Shown: positions 22,422 through 35,074, counted from the stretch's first letter. The stretch is DNA of 64,000 nt from Gnetum montanum (GCA_015680685.1 MNCI01005876.1:82127-146126); one strand, 5' to 3'. The notes: generated by a model not told the origin, from the letters alone. A program made the numbers and translations.

Positions 22422-23322
22422 ATGTCTTTTTCTCATAGGCATGATGAATCAAAACCTCCAGTGCCCCAAGAATTCAAAGTGATGTACACTCATCTAGATG
22501 AGTTTGTACTTGATTTCAACTTCATCCTGCATCAAGAAGAGTAGCTACGATGGAGAGATATGAAGGGCAACGTTGTGTTGGCTTTCAATCAATCTTTTCT
22601 TGGGATGCTGCTCCAAACTCTTAAGAGGTTGGACATCTAGGATCTCCATGATGAATACGCTGTGTAGGACCATGACTATCAGGACTACTATCCCATAGAA
22701 ACACAACACAAAAGAGATTGACACTAGGAGAAGTGCCATGCAACTATGAAGGGGAAATAGTTCACTAACCCCTTGTTCCTATTGAACCAAAACTACAATG
22801 AGGATTCTCCCTTTGGGGGTTCTCATCATGAAGATTCTCCACCCCCTAACTTTGGTGAAGGGGGCTTGAACCTAAATATGCAATCCACTATCAACAATAT
22901 GGGTTTAGGCAAAAGTGGGAGTTAAGGTGGGAGCTTGGGCAAGCATCATGATGATGATAAATCTAATGATCGTGGCTATGATAAGTGAAGAGGAGGTGGC
23001 AGATACCATGGTGGGGGTAGTCCTCCTCCCTCTTCATCCTCTTCATTTGCATCTTCATCTTCCTCCTCTAAATTTGATCGAAACCAGAAGGGATGAAACC
23101 ATGATGGAGGTGAATGATGGGATAATGATCGTAGGCCTTGCCATGAACGAAGGGGTACCAGAGGACATCATAGGTGTCATCAAAATTATGATGATGATGA
23201 GCCTTTGTTGGAAACTAGAAGCATGCTGAACATTGCAAAGGTAATTAGAATTCCAACCAGACATGTGAAAGGTAGCGAAATCAAGAGGTTGGATATGAAC
23301 AATATTCCTAGATTTGAGGGGG
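22422..23322 (+). pseudogene. Element I gag, part 1
   Basis: It starts MSFSHRHDESKPPVPQEF at the ATG at 22422. 'VMYTHLDEFVLDFNFILHQ' aligns with the starts of the V and IV gags. An Asp/Gly/Ser-rich linker with Ser runs lies at about 22900-23080. The sequence ends 'RLDMNNIPRFEG' at 23322, exactly at solo LTR 2, and the same protein continues after 24237 with 'YNLDP'. Several stops are present, two of them in 'HQEE*LRW' and 'RLDI*DLHDEYAV*DHD'. Confidence 0.82.
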
Positions 23323-24236
23323 TGATGAGTGGCTAGGTATCCCTACACCCAACCATACGAATCACGAGCATTCACGCGCGACTTGGTCGAAATTTGTAGA
23401 CTGTAAGCACTTAACATACACCAGACTTCTAACCAGTGAAACCTTGGGTTAGAGCAGTCGTTGTCATCCTAATATCACTTGTGAAGTTCTGTTTACGTTG
23501 GTTAAGTCTAATGATTTTTATACCTTTTTAATTATCTTTTTGGTGACTAATCATTTTGGAAAATGAGGATAGAATATTAATTAATCTAAAAAATTATCTT
23601 AATCTAAATCTTAACTATTCCTAACATAAGTATATGGTCCCATCTTTCGAGCATGTTCTGAGCATCTCCTAACACTTCTGGGTTACCAGACGTTAAGTGT
23701 CATTGGGCTTACCAAGTGTTTGGGTTATGTTCAAGATGGTCGTACTTATGTCTTTAACAAACTATGAATGAAAAATAACAATCGAAATTATAATAATGGA
23801 AACATAAGTAATTAACAAGTAACTAATAAAGCATAAACAAGTAATTAATAAAGCATAAACATATTAAACTATTAAATGCATGAAATAGCTAAGTCCAAAT
23901 GCTGTAAGGAATGCTTGAACAGTTCATCTTTATTGCCGTCACCCCAATGGGCTCAGATACATCAATGCTCGAATAAAGATCTGATCACTTTTCTTACACT
24001 TGTTGCGGGCACTTGGAAAATATTCTATCTCTTGTGGGAACAAACTGCAAGAGCTTCACTACAACTACTCAAAAAGATGCCTAAATGAGGTGGAAGGCCC
24101 TCATATTTATAGGTCGAGAAGGGTGGCTGCCTAAACGGGGCCACGTTGACATAGGGAGGCTATGTCGATGGGCCCGCGTTGACGTGGCCGCGTATACATG
24201 GCCCAGTCGATGCATTGACTAAATGACACTTCATCA
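23323..24236 (-). repeat. Solo LTR 2 (914 bp) inside element I gag
   Basis: On the plus strand it starts TGATGAGTGGCTAGGTATCC and ends GACACTTCATCA. It is flanked by AGGGGG on both sides (23317-23322 and 24237-24242); the G run makes the exact duplication length ambiguous. A reverse TATA (TATTTATA) lies at 24104-24111. Beyond it is an array of 'gttgac/gtcgatg' words, not the GATATC type of solo LTR 1. Gag reading continues across the site once the LTR is removed. Confidence 0.9.
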
Positions 24237-25280
24237 AGGGGGGATATAACTTAGATCCATAGACCCATCTTCAAGTCTTTCATGATGCCTATGCCTTATA
24301 GAACATAGACAATGACTAACAGAAACTTAAGTTGTTCCCTAGGATACTCATACAAGAAGCAAAAAGTTGATACTGCTCCTCAGAGCTAAAATTAATTCGT
24401 AGATGGAGTATGATGCTTGAGCTATTCAATGAAAAATATTAGACATACTCTAGAGTGTCCAATTTGAGAAAGAAAATCCAAGGTTAGTGACAAGGAACAC
24501 ATGAACCCTTGGATGTAGCCATGGATAGGTATTATTCCCTTTTACATAAATGTCCTAGCCATGGTTATTTTCAATGGGAGCAGCTTTGTGATATCATAGG
24601 TGGGCTTCGATTGGAAATAAGAACTCTTGGGATCTATGCCCAAGGGAGATTATCAGAATTAAAAGTCCATTAGATTTAAAGGCTAATTGATCAAGTTGCA
24701 AAAGAAGAAGATGAGTTGACAAAATAGGAGAGTGCTGAGGAGTATAATTGGGATCCTTCCATCAGAAAAAGGAAGGTCCAATTCTATGACAGTGAGGGGG
24801 AGGTACCAAGGTAGCAGTACCCTTATAGGTAGCCAAATTCATATGGGTACTATGTTCAACAACCTATGTTTCTGCGTGACTCTTTTAGTTATGCTTCTTT
24901 CTAGCATCACTACTACCTTCTAGAGTTTTAGAGAACTCATTCTCCATCTCCTAGAGGAAAATCCCCATATCCTTATAATCATTCTCATCCTTCAGCATAT
25001 GTTCCTTCCTTAACCCAATTACTGCCCACTCCATCCATGTAGGACGAATCTCCAACATAGTTGTAGCAACGTAACACTACTAGGGTTGTTAAATTATAGC
25101 CAACTCCTTACCGAAGTGGTTTGGAACACAAGTTCTATAAAAGACCATTCTTTTGAAGCAATAGCCTTACAAAGTTCTCACCAATTTATGCGGTTGGTTG
25201 CCCTATGTCTCCTTCATCCTTTGCATCCATTCCTTTTGAGAGCCGTTCAAACCAAGCACCTCCCAAGATCCACACAGTCA
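24237..25280 (+). pseudogene. Element I gag, part 2
   Basis: The Retrotrans_gag core is recognised by 'MLELFNEKY*TYSRVSNLR' (24410-24465), 'GTHEPLDVAMDRYYSLLHKC' (24495-24555), and 'WEQLCDIIGGLRLEIRTLGI' (24578-24640, with one internal base change of frame). A Pro/Tyr/Ser-rich C-terminal part with 'SPYPYNHSHPSAYVPSLTQ' follows near 24970-25020. Many stops are at Gln codons. It is closest to the gag of V (MLELFKDKYQTYSRVSNLRR). Confidence 0.78.
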
Positions 25281-25756
25281 TGTTAACCTATACGATACCT
25301 AATTGGATCAAGGCTAGGAACTTTCCCAAGAAAAGAGCTAGTCCTAGAAGTCCTCTCATCTACTTGTAGATTGCTAAAAATGAGCCATGCAAGGCTCTTC
25401 TTGATTATGGTGTTAATTTGATTTCCCATGGAATGTATAATGCATGGAACCTGTCTCCTCTCAAGAAGAGCAATATCCATTTAGAATTGGTAAATCAGTC
25501 CATCATTGTTTCCTTAGTGGAGGACATTGTGACTACTGTTTGTTGGTGGTTGTATCTTGTTGATTTCCTGGTTATCAAACTTGACAATTGAAAAGGGAAC
25601 TTCCCAATCATTATGGAAAGGGCTTGGTTAAGCATTGTTGATGCATGAATGGGCATCAAAGATCTTTCCTTATAGATTTTCAAGGAAAATGCATTCAAAA
25701 AGATCAAGAAGAATAGAGTTCCATGCATCACATATAGCAATACTAGGTACAATTAT
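25280..25756 (+). pseudogene. Element I protease (pseudogene)
   Basis: The protease block reads 'NEPCKALLDYGVNLISHGMY' (25379-25438). The family D-S-G-S-G-V-N has become D-Y-G-V-N, with two residues deleted in the flap-side loop. The upstream 'SPLIYL*IA' carries a TAG where element V keeps CAG. Downstream 'YLVDFLVIKLDN' and 'NFPIIMERAWLSIVDA' match V and IV. The enzyme is inactive. Confidence 0.75.
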
Positions 25757-26115
25757 GTGCAGAAACTTTGGTCTATCAAAAGCACAATAATCAAAACATG
25801 TAGACAATGTGTAGATGAATTTGAAATCCAAAAGTGCTTGTATGTAGTAGCCACAAAACATGAGGACATCAAGTGTCTAATAGATGATTTTGAAAGTAGT
25901 ACACTTTGCATGGAACCTACAAAGAGCCTAACCTATGCCTATGTTGAAGGCATTGATGAACTAGAGCAAGTTCATCACCAACTCTCTAATGATGAATATG
26001 ATGATATTGATTGGGGAGAGTTGGAAATCCCTGATAGTTTTAAATAGGAGCCCATAGAGTTGAAAAATCTACTTATTGACATGGAATATGCATTTCTGAA
26101 AAATGGTAAGTCAGT
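25757..26115 (+). pseudogene. Element I PR-RT linker, open for 96 codons
   Basis: This stretch of the polyprotein is open at 25757-26047 and lies between protease and RT. It includes 'EIQKCLYVVATKHEDIKCL', then an acidic run 'HHQLSNDEYDDIDWGELEIP', and after one stop 'LLIDMEYAFLKNGKSV', the usual lead-in to RT. Element IV has a diverged counterpart ('NIQRCLYVATTQQ'), so this is a genuine coding spacer of the family, function unknown. Element III interrupts at 26116, and the frame resumes at 32315 with 'ANLALE'. Confidence 0.7.
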
Positions 26116-27036
26116 TGATGAGTGGCGAGGTATGTCTACACTCAACCATACGAATACGAGCGTTCATGCATGATCTAGTCAAACTCTGTAGACGGGCTAG
26201 TTGTGGTATGTAAATAGTTACTCATTGATCGTAGTTCGCTGTCTTCCCACCTAGACTAGTATTTGCTTTATCATGTATGGTTTAGTCTAGAGTGAGGTGT
26301 ATGATGTGGTCCTAAACTAGTGCTACTCCTAGAGGCAATGGAAAATAACTTTGATTAACCTAAGAGGGAAGGGGAGAAGAGAATCTAAGCTAGCCTAAGT
26401 GCAATGAGCATCCATCCTTAATCAGCCATACAAATCTTGGACCTCATATACTACCACTTGGATTACCAAGCACATGTCCTAGGTATGTTACTAGAATACC
26501 AAGTAGTCACACTTAAATGCTCATGATTAAGTCATACTCATTCCGCATTTACTAACAAGGGTAGAAGATGAGGGTAGAGCAATATTAACTACAAAAGCAA
26601 TAAATAATAATTAAAATTAAGTGAATGCTACAATGATGAAGTAATCTTAATCTTTATTGCTGGTCATGTTCATGTCCAAGTACATCACACTCGAATAAAG
26701 GTTCCGTACAATTACAATCATCACATTGCGAGCATGCACTAGGGAAAGGGTTGAGAGGAAAAATTGATAAAAAGATCCTACTCTAACACTAACTTCCTAT
26801 TACTCTTTCATGCATTCAATTGTGTATTTATAGGCTCACATGGGAACCATGATATTTTGTATTCAATATCGCTAGCTAGGCTACAATATTGGGTACCTGA
26901 TATCAGAGGTTCAATATCGAGGGTTTGATATCGGGACTCATCAGACCTGATATCTTGCACTCGATATTAGGGGTCCGATAATAGGGGTTCGTTAACAGGG
27001 GTTCGATATCAACACCTAGCAAACCATGATTCATCA
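26116..27036 (-). repeat. Element III 3' LTR (921 bp)
   Basis: It starts TGATGAGTGGCGAGGTATGT and ends ATGATTCATCA on the plus strand. A reverse TATA lies at 26825-26832. Beyond it is a GATATC/GATATT-rich array to about 27012. The polypurine tract lies just right (complement of 'taccccca', 27037-27044). Confidence 0.92.
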
Positions 27037-29160
27037 TACCCCCACAACTGAATAACAACTTGTCCTTGAATTAAAGAAAGTGAGGAACAAGTTCAATTAA
27101 TTACACAGTGGATAAATATGAGATTATTAACTAACTAGAAATTTATTCGTGCAGTAGTGGAGAGTTGAATATAACAAAATTGGGACACAGACAAAAAATT
27201 ACAAAATTTATTGGAACTCATATGGTTCCTGGTGGTGGTGGCTCCTCCATGGGTCTTTTTCCTTTTTCCTATGCTTTAGGCTTCTAAGATTGATACCGTT
27301 GAAGAAGTGCCTGACATTTTTCCTCTTCTATCTAAGGATTATGAGCCATCCATGTTGATGTTCCAATGTTTGATGGAGTTGGTACTTCCCATGGACATGA
27401 AAGCTATGGAAACACTTGATTGGCCTTGACATGCCATGTCATAAATAGCTATCGTTCCTCTTCATAGGCTCGAGCCCTGACCTCTCCACTTTTTTCTTGG
27501 CTAGATTATGCAAAAATAGGAGTCCCCTGATGGATGCTGAATGACTGTGCCTCCTGCTCTACATGAGGTCCTTGGCCTTTGCCTTCCTTTGGGTGTTTAG
27601 TTGCACCTTGAGAAGGTCCTCCTTATTGTCCTCTTTTAAGGTTCATCTATAATCACACAAAGATCAATTGTTAGTAAGGTCATTGAAAGAAGTTCAATTA
27701 TTTCATACCTTACTTATTACCTTTAATAAATGTTGAATTCTTTGTTTAGTGTGATTTTAGAGTTAGAAATTTTTTTCAAGGAAGTTGCCCTCAAAGTTTA
27801 ATGTTGCACCTGATTTGTTTAGGTGACACATAAAAGGGCATGTAATGGTTTTGAGAAATGTTTGATAAAATGATGATAAGGGAAAGAATAGATTTGGCAA
27901 TGAAGTACTCGAAGGGTATAAAATGATGTGGTGGTGTGCAACAAGTACAAATTACAAAAGTCACGCAAGTGGATCCTCCCCAAAGTAGGTTCCTACCTAT
28001 AATGCCCTTATGTAACCACCCTGAAGATGTCCATAGGCACTAAAAGGTTTAAATGTAATCCCCACTAGTTGCACAAAACACAAACATGTAGATACCATCG
28101 TGATGAGGTATGAATTCAATGCTACACAAGACATGAATCACAAATACATGAACAATGAGATGAGGAAAATTGTAGAAGGGATTGTAGAGATTAGGACATG
28201 AGGTAGTTGACCCAGGGCACAATAAATCATAAGTGTAGGGCATGATTAATGTGCCATTAGCTCATTGCTCCAAACTAAGACCAAGTCCATTCCTCCGATC
28301 AGTGACATCGCATTGCTTCATCCAATGATGAACAACCATCAGAGCACTGTGATAGTAAGGTGTACGATCACTTAACATTTTGTTCAAGGGAGGAGTGATT
28401 TAGAATTGCTTTGTGGCACTTTGATCTTGATATTTTCTTTTTTTTTTCTTTTTGTGTGGCTACTTTGGCACACTCTTCTTGCTTTTTTTTTCTTTTTTTT
28501 TAATGCGTAATCCAGAGAAGTCGCCTACCTTCAGGCATGGGTGCATGTCTTTCCAGTGGGACCCCCTGGAATAGCATTGGGTTTTGTTTTGTTTTATTTT
28601 TTTATTAAGTGCCTTTATTACTCTTACTCCCATTTTTTGTTAGATCTACAAGGATGTTAGTACACCTAGGCTGCATGGTAACTCATACAGATGTCACCAA
28701 AGAGAATCCACAAGTTTCCTTAATGTCACACCTTGGTCATTCCCTCTTGGTCCCTCCTTCTTCACTCTAGGTATAATGAGCATAAAATTACTTTAAGTTT
28801 TAATTTTATCAAGAATATCATCGTACCCAGAGTAGAACCTCTTATTAATAGAATGGTTGGATGGATGTGATAGGCTTGCTATCCAAGTAATTAGTCACCT
28901 GAGACTTGATAGCATAGAACAACACCTAAACCAACGAGTCACATGAGTGTTTTATTCATAGATGAGATTACTCATAAAAAGATAAAAAGACAAAATAATA
29001 AAGAAAAAGATAAAACAACAAATAAAAAGATAAAATAATAAATTGAAAGATGAAAAACTAGAAAAAAAATGTAAAATTAAAGAAAAGGAAAAACATTTAT
29101 TAATTTTGTTTGTTAGAATGGAGGACATCCCCCATAACTAAACTTTTGATCATAATGAGA
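27037..29160 (-). other. Element III post-INT region
   Basis: This noncoding region corresponds to post-INT sequence in V and IV. For example, 'ggatcctccccaaag' near 27973 also occurs near 45364, and V has 'ggatccttcccaaag' near 9691. A 'gataaaa/acaaaataa' A-rich array lies at 28976-29090, in the position of the 'gtaaaacaaaaa' arrays of the other elements. T-rich runs lie near 28430-28500. Confidence 0.6.
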
Positions 29161-31259
29161 ATTAATAAATGGAAGGGTTGGATCCATGCATTTCGAAAAT
29201 ATTAGGACTTGGTCATATCCAAACCATTAGGTGTCTTTTGATGTTGTGGTTGGAATGTACCCAAATTTGGGTGCACACACTGTATTAAAGTTAGAAGATG
29301 AGGTTAATTGATAAGGAGTTGACCCACTATGGCACCCATGACCAGAAGATGGTATGTAAGGATTGGTATGTCTCCCTATGTGGCTATATTCATCAGGCCC
29401 CATAGTTGTTGGAGTTTTGATCGATGGCCCTGATAAGGTAACATGAGGCACTGGGTTTGAGGAAAAAAATGCATCCCAGTGTTGGACTTGTGCTGAGTTG
29501 GAAAATACAGTGGTCTCAAAACTATGCTATCCCTTCCTATGGTCGTGTCTAAAGAAGGGATGCCTTCAATGTTGTGGAGGGTTTCCACTACTGTTGACAG
29601 TAGAAGCACAAGTAATGTTCATGGGTTGATGCTATGGTGCAAATCCCTTGGGTACAGTTGGTGGCGATGTAGAAGGAGGTGAAGGATGAGAATGTTGAAA
29701 TTAGGAGAAGTGTAAGGTATCCAAGGTGGTGGTCCTGTTGGTGAGGATATGGGTTGATGGTATTAAGGAGAATGATAATAATTTGGTGAGATAGAGGATG
29801 TTGACTTGGTTGGGGAAACAGGATGTTGAACTTCATAAGCACTTGGGTTCGAATGATAGGAAGGATGTAAGCAGTTTGGGGGTGGCTTCCCCCACAACTA
29901 GGATTTTTGCCACTATGATTGAACACAATATTTTTCTATGAACTCTGGATGTAACATTTTTTCCCAATGTTCATGTAAATGTGACAAGATTGGGCATTGA
30001 CCTTTGGGGTGATCGTATAGGCAAATGTTACATTGATATGTATGATTGGCAATTAAGTTCTTATTCTCTTCTACCCTTCTTTCAGATTGTCTAGTGGTAT
30101 TTTGTCTTGTTTCTTGGTTCGTCATGGCTTTATCTCCAATAATATTGGCATATTCTCCAAATTTTTCATGTATCCACTTCATCATCTTATTGATCTTTTC
30201 CTCAATTATGTCTAGTCATTGTAATATTGGCAAAGATGGTTCCACCTCCTTGAGGTGAGTTGATTTTTCCTCTACCTGATTAACCTTTGTTAGGTTGAGA
30301 TTTTGATCCCATTGAAGTTTTTCAACATTCTCCAATTTAGCCATTTCTCCTTCTTCTCTTGCTAGCCACTTAATAAGCTCTTGGAATTGATGGGTTCGTA
30401 GTTCATATAGTTGACCTGGGGCATACATCCCTAAGGTTTCCCTTGTTTCATTACGAAGCCCATCTATGATATGGCACATTAGCCTCTCCTCAGAGAACCC
30501 ATGGCCTAGGCAGTTGTTTAACAGTGCATAATATCTTTCTAAGGCCATGTCCAAGGGTTCATGTTGTGCTTGTTTCCATTCTTGGATTTGTCTCCTTAAG
30601 GCTGACAGTCTTGCATAGGTTTGATATCTTTCGTTGAAGAGTTCTACCATTGTTGGCCAACATCGAATTGATTTTGGTTTTAAAGACTTCTACCATACTT
30701 TTGCTTGGCCAACAAGTATCGTGGAAAAGAGCTTAAGTTTTTGTCATCCATTATCAATATTGTTCCATACACAGGCATCATGGAAGACTTATAAATGATG
30801 TTGCAGATCTAAATCATAGCCTCTTGAAAACTTGGGAAAGTTGTTTAAATCAAGCTTGGGTAGATGGCTTTCTTTACGATGCCTGTGGGATATTTGAACA
30901 ACCTCTTGTATATGCATTAGGCTCTTAGTGGTCAATAGGGGTTCATCGTCACTAAGTAGGTTATAAGTTTGTGAGTTAGGATGATGTTGTCTTTGTTCAT
31001 GTTGGCATTCCTGGCTTTGCCCATGGGTTCGATTTTTATTTCTACGTTGAACCCTTGAGGAATAGTCATCCATTCTTGGGGATGTCCCATCTTCACTAGA
31101 GGTGTTTGAGTTGGATGACAAAAGTCCTTGAGTATTATTCGGATGTTTATGAACATATGAAACTCTTGCATAAGATTGAGTACTCCAAACTCCTTCGTTG
31201 GTTCTCCAATGAATTGCCTCACTAGATGTTGCATTATCACTATCTTGTGAAAGAGACAT
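29160..31259 (-). pseudogene. Element III gag (pseudogene)
   Basis: Gag starts at the ATG at 31259, about 115 bp after the primer site, and begins MSLSQDSDNATSSEAIHW. The first 156 codons are open (to 30789) and include an Asn/Gln/Ser-rich segment and 'RHRKESHLPKLDLNNFPKF'. A region with three stops follows. The Retrotrans_gag core is then open at 30216-30650 ('MVELFNERYQTYARLSALRR' ... 'RLMCHIIDGLRNETRETLGM'). A zinc-binding-like 'CNICLYDHPKGQCP' follows near 30010-30050, and a Pro/His/Thr-rich C-terminus runs to about 29227. It is the best-preserved gag in the window. At least three stops remain ('HHL*VFHD', 'NG*QKL', 'VW*KSL'). Confidence 0.82.
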
Positions 31260-31374
31260 TGTTGTGAATTGTGTGTGACTTAACTAAATTTAATTTCTTT
31301 GCCTAAAAGATATATTGTTAATACCCTATTACAGTGATCTTGTATGATATAACTAATCTAGATAACTAGCACCA

Positions 31375-31392
31375 TCCCCGGTAATGGTGCCA
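31375..31392 (-). other. Element III primer-binding site (tRNA-Asp type)
   Basis: The complement reads TGGCACCATTACCGGGGA, which differs from the plant tRNA-Asp site only by three G-to-A changes. It lies 1 bp from the LTR at 31394. Confidence 0.88.
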
Positions 31393-31393
31393 A

Positions 31394-32314
31394 TGATGAG
31401 TGGCAAGGTACCCCTACACTCAACCATACGAATATGAGCATTCACGCATGATTCAGTTGAACTCTATAGATGGGCTAATTTTGGTATCTAAATAGTTACT
31501 CGTTGATCACAGTTCGCTATCTTCTTACCTAGACTAGTATTTTCTTTGTCATGTATGGTTTAGTCCAGAGTGAGGTGTATGATGTGGTCCTAAACTAGTG
31601 CTACTCCTAGAGGCAATGGAAAATAACTTTGATTAACCTAAGAGGGAAAGGGAGAATAGAATCTAAGCTAGCCTATGTGCAATGAGCATCTGTCCTTAAT
31701 CATCCGTACACATCTTGGACCTCGTGTACTACCACTGGGATTACTAAGTGCATGTCCTAGGTATGCTACTGGGATACCAAGTAGTCACACTTAAATGCTC
31801 GTGATCAAGTTGTACTCATTCCACGTTTACTAACAGGGGTAGAAGATGAGGGTAGAGAAATATTAATTACGAAAGTAATAAATAACAATTAAAATTAAGT
31901 GAATGTTGCAATGATGAAGTAATCTCGATCTTTATTGCCGATCATGTGCATGTCCAAATACATCACAGTCGAATAAAGGTTCTATACAATTACAATCATC
32001 ACACTGTGGGCAAGCACTGGGGAAAGGGTTGAGAGGAAAAACTAACAAAAAGATCCTACTTTAACACTAACTTCTTATTACTCTCATGTGTGTCCAATTT
32101 TGTATTTATAGGCTTACATAGAAACCACGATATTGCATATTCGATATCGGTAGCTAGGCTGCGATATTGGGTACCTGATATCGGAGGTCTGATATCGGGG
32201 GTCCGATATCAGGACTCATTAGACCTAATATCTTCCACATGATATTAGGGGTCTGATAATAGGGGTTTGATAATAGGGGTCCAATATCAACACTTGGCAA
32301 ACCAAGATTCATCA
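31394..32314 (-). repeat. Element III 5' LTR (921 bp)
   Basis: It is the same length as the left copy. It starts TGATGAGTGGCAAGGTACCC and ends AAGATTCATCA. A reverse TATA lies at 32103-32110, with the GATATC array at about 32125-32290. A polyadenylation-like 'ggcaataaag' on the minus strand lies near 31930. Confidence 0.92.
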
Positions 32315-33800
32315 TAGGTAATAATGATTGCTAACCTTGCTCTTGAGTAGAAAAGGATGCTATTGAAGGTGGTTAACAAATGGCCAATAGCCTTTTCTTG
32401 GTCATATTTTGAACTCATAGGGATTGATCCTAGGATATGCTAGCATCACATCTATACTAATCTAGCTATGAAGCTAAAGTGGTAGCTACACTAGTAGCTG
32501 AACCCAAATTTGAAGCAGATCATCAAAGAGGAAATTGAATAACTCCTCAAGGTGTAGTTCATCTATCTAATTGTGGATAGTGAGTGTGTTAGCCCACTTG
32601 TACATTTGCCAAAGAAAGGTGGCAAGTAACGAGTCTATATTGATTTCAGGCTGTTGAGCATGACGATGTTCAAAGATCATTTTTCATTAACATTTGTGGG
32701 CCAAGTGTTGGACACTATTTCTAGGCATTGCTATTATAGCTTTTTGGATGGTTATAGTGGCTATAACCAAATTCAGATCATGCCAGAGGATCAAGCCAAA
32801 ACTACATTCACAAGTCCTTAGGGGACTTTGCATATCGAAATATGCCTTTTGGTCTATGCATTGTTCCTACAACTTTTCAACACCTTATCCTAAGCATTTT
32901 TTAGTAGTAGATTGGCAGTGAGGTGGAAGTCTTCATGTACGACTTCTCCACCTATGGTGCTACATTTGAGCAAGCCACCTTGGATTGCCTTGAGCGAGTG
33001 CTTAAAAGGTGCATGGAGACTAATCTTCAGCTTAATTAGTGAAAGAGCCATCTCATGGTCTAAGAGGGCATTATGTTGGGGCATAGGATTTCTCAAGCAG
33101 GGATTGAAATGGATCCTAAAAAGATTTGGGTAATTTAAGGAATAACCTGCCAACCAAAAATTGTTAAAGATACCTGGTCATTTCTTGGAACACTAGCTAC
33201 TACTAGTAATTCATAGAAAATTTCTCTAAGATCATGAACTCATTGGTTGAGCTTGCAAAGAAAGATGCTCCATTCATATGGATCAAGGAATGCAAAATGG
33301 CATTTTAGTAACTTAAGGAGAAGCTTGTAGAGACTCTAGTTCTACGAGAACCTAATTGGTCCCAACCATTTCACATTATGACAGATGCATCAAACTATGC
33401 CTTGGGAGTTGTGCTTATGCAGTTGGATGATCAAAAACATCCATATTACATCCACTGTGCAAGATGAAGCATTGTGGGGGCACAACTCAATTGCAACACA
33501 ATGAAGAAAGAGCTGATGACCATGGTGTATGTTTTAGAGAAGTTTAGGCAGTATGTGCTTGGATATAAGGTGCTTGTGCACATTGACCATAGTGCCATTT
33601 GATTCCTAATGAATAATCTAATGGTGAGACTTGGTGTTATATGGTGGCTAGTGATGTCATAGGAGTTCAATCTTACAATGGTAGATCAAAAGGAGACTAA
33701 GAATGTGGTTGCTGATCACTTGTCTCTGTTACGATGGGATAACAAAGAGGATGAGAGCCCACTCTCTAATCAATTTTCTAATGAATTTCTCTTTGCCAGT
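32315..33800 (+). pseudogene. Element I reverse transcriptase and RNase H (pseudogene)
   Basis: RT motifs in order are 'AFSWSYFELIGIDPRI' (about 32392-32440), 'SPLVHLPKKGGK' (about 32594), 'FLDGYSGYNQIQIMPEDQAK' (about 32740-32800) and the active-site block 'VFMYDFSTYGA' (about 32930-32963). The family has M-D-D-F, so the first catalytic Asp is Tyr. After 'GHRISQAGIEMDPKKI' (about 33080-33125) come a frame change and the RNase H region, with 'LVHIDHSAI'-like and 'DHLSLLRWDN'-like sequence to about 33760. Many stops occur. A TAG in 'TSP*GTL' is at the same place as in element V. Confidence 0.82.
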
Positions 33801-35060
33801 GCAATAAATGAATAAGTGTCCACTAAACCAAAATGGTACGATGGCATCCTTACTTATCTTCTAACTTAAAACATGCCACAAGAGTTAGATCATTATAAGA
33901 AACAATAGTTTCTTCATTAGGCCAAATGCTTTATGAAGATTAACAGACACCTTTACAAGGTGTGCATTGATGGCCTAGTTTGTTGGTGTGTTCCTAATGT
34001 TGACAAACTACACATTCTCTAAGATGCTCATGAGGGTCCCTGCAGGGACCACTATGCAAGGAGACACATGACCATTAAAATCCTTATGATAGGGTACTAT
34101 TGGACAACACTCTTCAGGGATGTCCACCAATTCGTTTGATCTTATGAACGCTATCAACAAGATGCTAGGATGATTGCTTGAATGGAGGGACCTCAGTAGC
34201 GGATCCAACCACTAGAATCATTTGACATATGGGGCATAGACTTCATGGGTCCCATCATGACCATGTTACATGGAAAGGGATACATAATAGTCACTATTTA
34301 CTATTGTATGAAATGGGTAGAAGTAGTAGCTGTCACCAATTGTACATCTTCTACTGTTACTTGGTTTCTACAACAAAAATATTGAAAATAGATTTGGAGT
34401 GCCACATGCACTAATTTATGATAATGGTACTCATTTTACAAGTGCTACTTTCATAAGCTTATGCAACACTTGGGAGTTGAACATAAGCTAACACCCTACC
34501 ACCCCCAAGCCAATGGTCAAGTAGAAGTTACCAATAGGGAGATCACTGAAATTTTAATTTGAACAATTAGCAAATATTGGAGAGATTGGAGCACAAAAAT
34601 TAATGATGCCCTTTAGGCATATTGCTCAACATGAAAACTCCCTATAGGCTTCTCTTCCTATGAGGATGTGTACAGAAAACTACCAACCCTTCCAATTCAA
34701 TTCAAGCTTTATACACTTTCAATAGGCTATGACCTTGAACATGACTTGAGCCTAGCACAAAAAGAAAGATTGATCAACCTTAACATTCTAGATGAGAATT
34801 GATTGGTGGCCCTATCCATAAATGAAGTGCACAAAGCATTTAGTAAAAAATGCCTTGACCTTAGGATAAGGAAAGTGAAATTTTAACCTAGAGACAAGGT
34901 TTTCTATTGGAACCCCACACATGTACCTCAACGAAATAAGTTTTAGACATTGTGGGAAGGTTCTTATATCATTTATGAAACCTTTTCTTCTAGGGTCATG
35001 TTAATCTACAAACTTGAAAGCCCAAACAAAAAATAATTGGCCAACATGCAGCAACTTAAA
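33800..35060 (+). pseudogene. Element I integrase (pseudogene)
   Basis: The zinc-binding region lies near 33945-34150 ('HLYKVCIDGLVCWCVPNVDK' ... 'DAHEGPCRDHY'), and its second pair is damaged ('SYERYQQDA'). In the core, 'GIDFMGPIMTM' is followed by 'GKGYIIVTIYYCMKWVEV' (about 34270-34325), where the first catalytic Asp is Tyr. The third-Glu block 'LTPYHPQANGQVEVTNREI' is well kept (about 34487-34545). The C-terminal 'PRDKVFYWNPTHVPQ' and 'LANMQQLKPFHE' run to about 35075. Several stops and at least one frameshift are present. Confidence 0.82.
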
Positions 35061-35074
35061 CCTTTCCATGAGCC

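Larger units (their letters stand above)
26116..32314 (-). mobile_element. Element III: gag-only nonautonomous LTR retrotransposon
   Basis: This is a 6.2-kb minus-strand element with two 921-bp LTRs, an Asp-type primer site, one gag region, and the conserved post-INT region joined directly to gag. No PR, RT, RNase H or INT is present. The likely 5-bp duplication is imperfect (TCAGT at 26111-26115, TAGGT at 32315-32319), but RT reading of element I resumes directly afterwards. The LTRs differ at about one base in ten over their first 320 bp by eye, so the insertion is old. Movement would have needed enzymes from full-length relatives. Confidence 0.88.

Noticed and set aside
23055-23264. Met-rich and Ile-rich frames on both strands around 22.9-23.3 kb
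   Set aside because: These are alternative frames of the Asp/Ser-rich gag linker of element I ('gatgatgat' and 'tcctct' runs).
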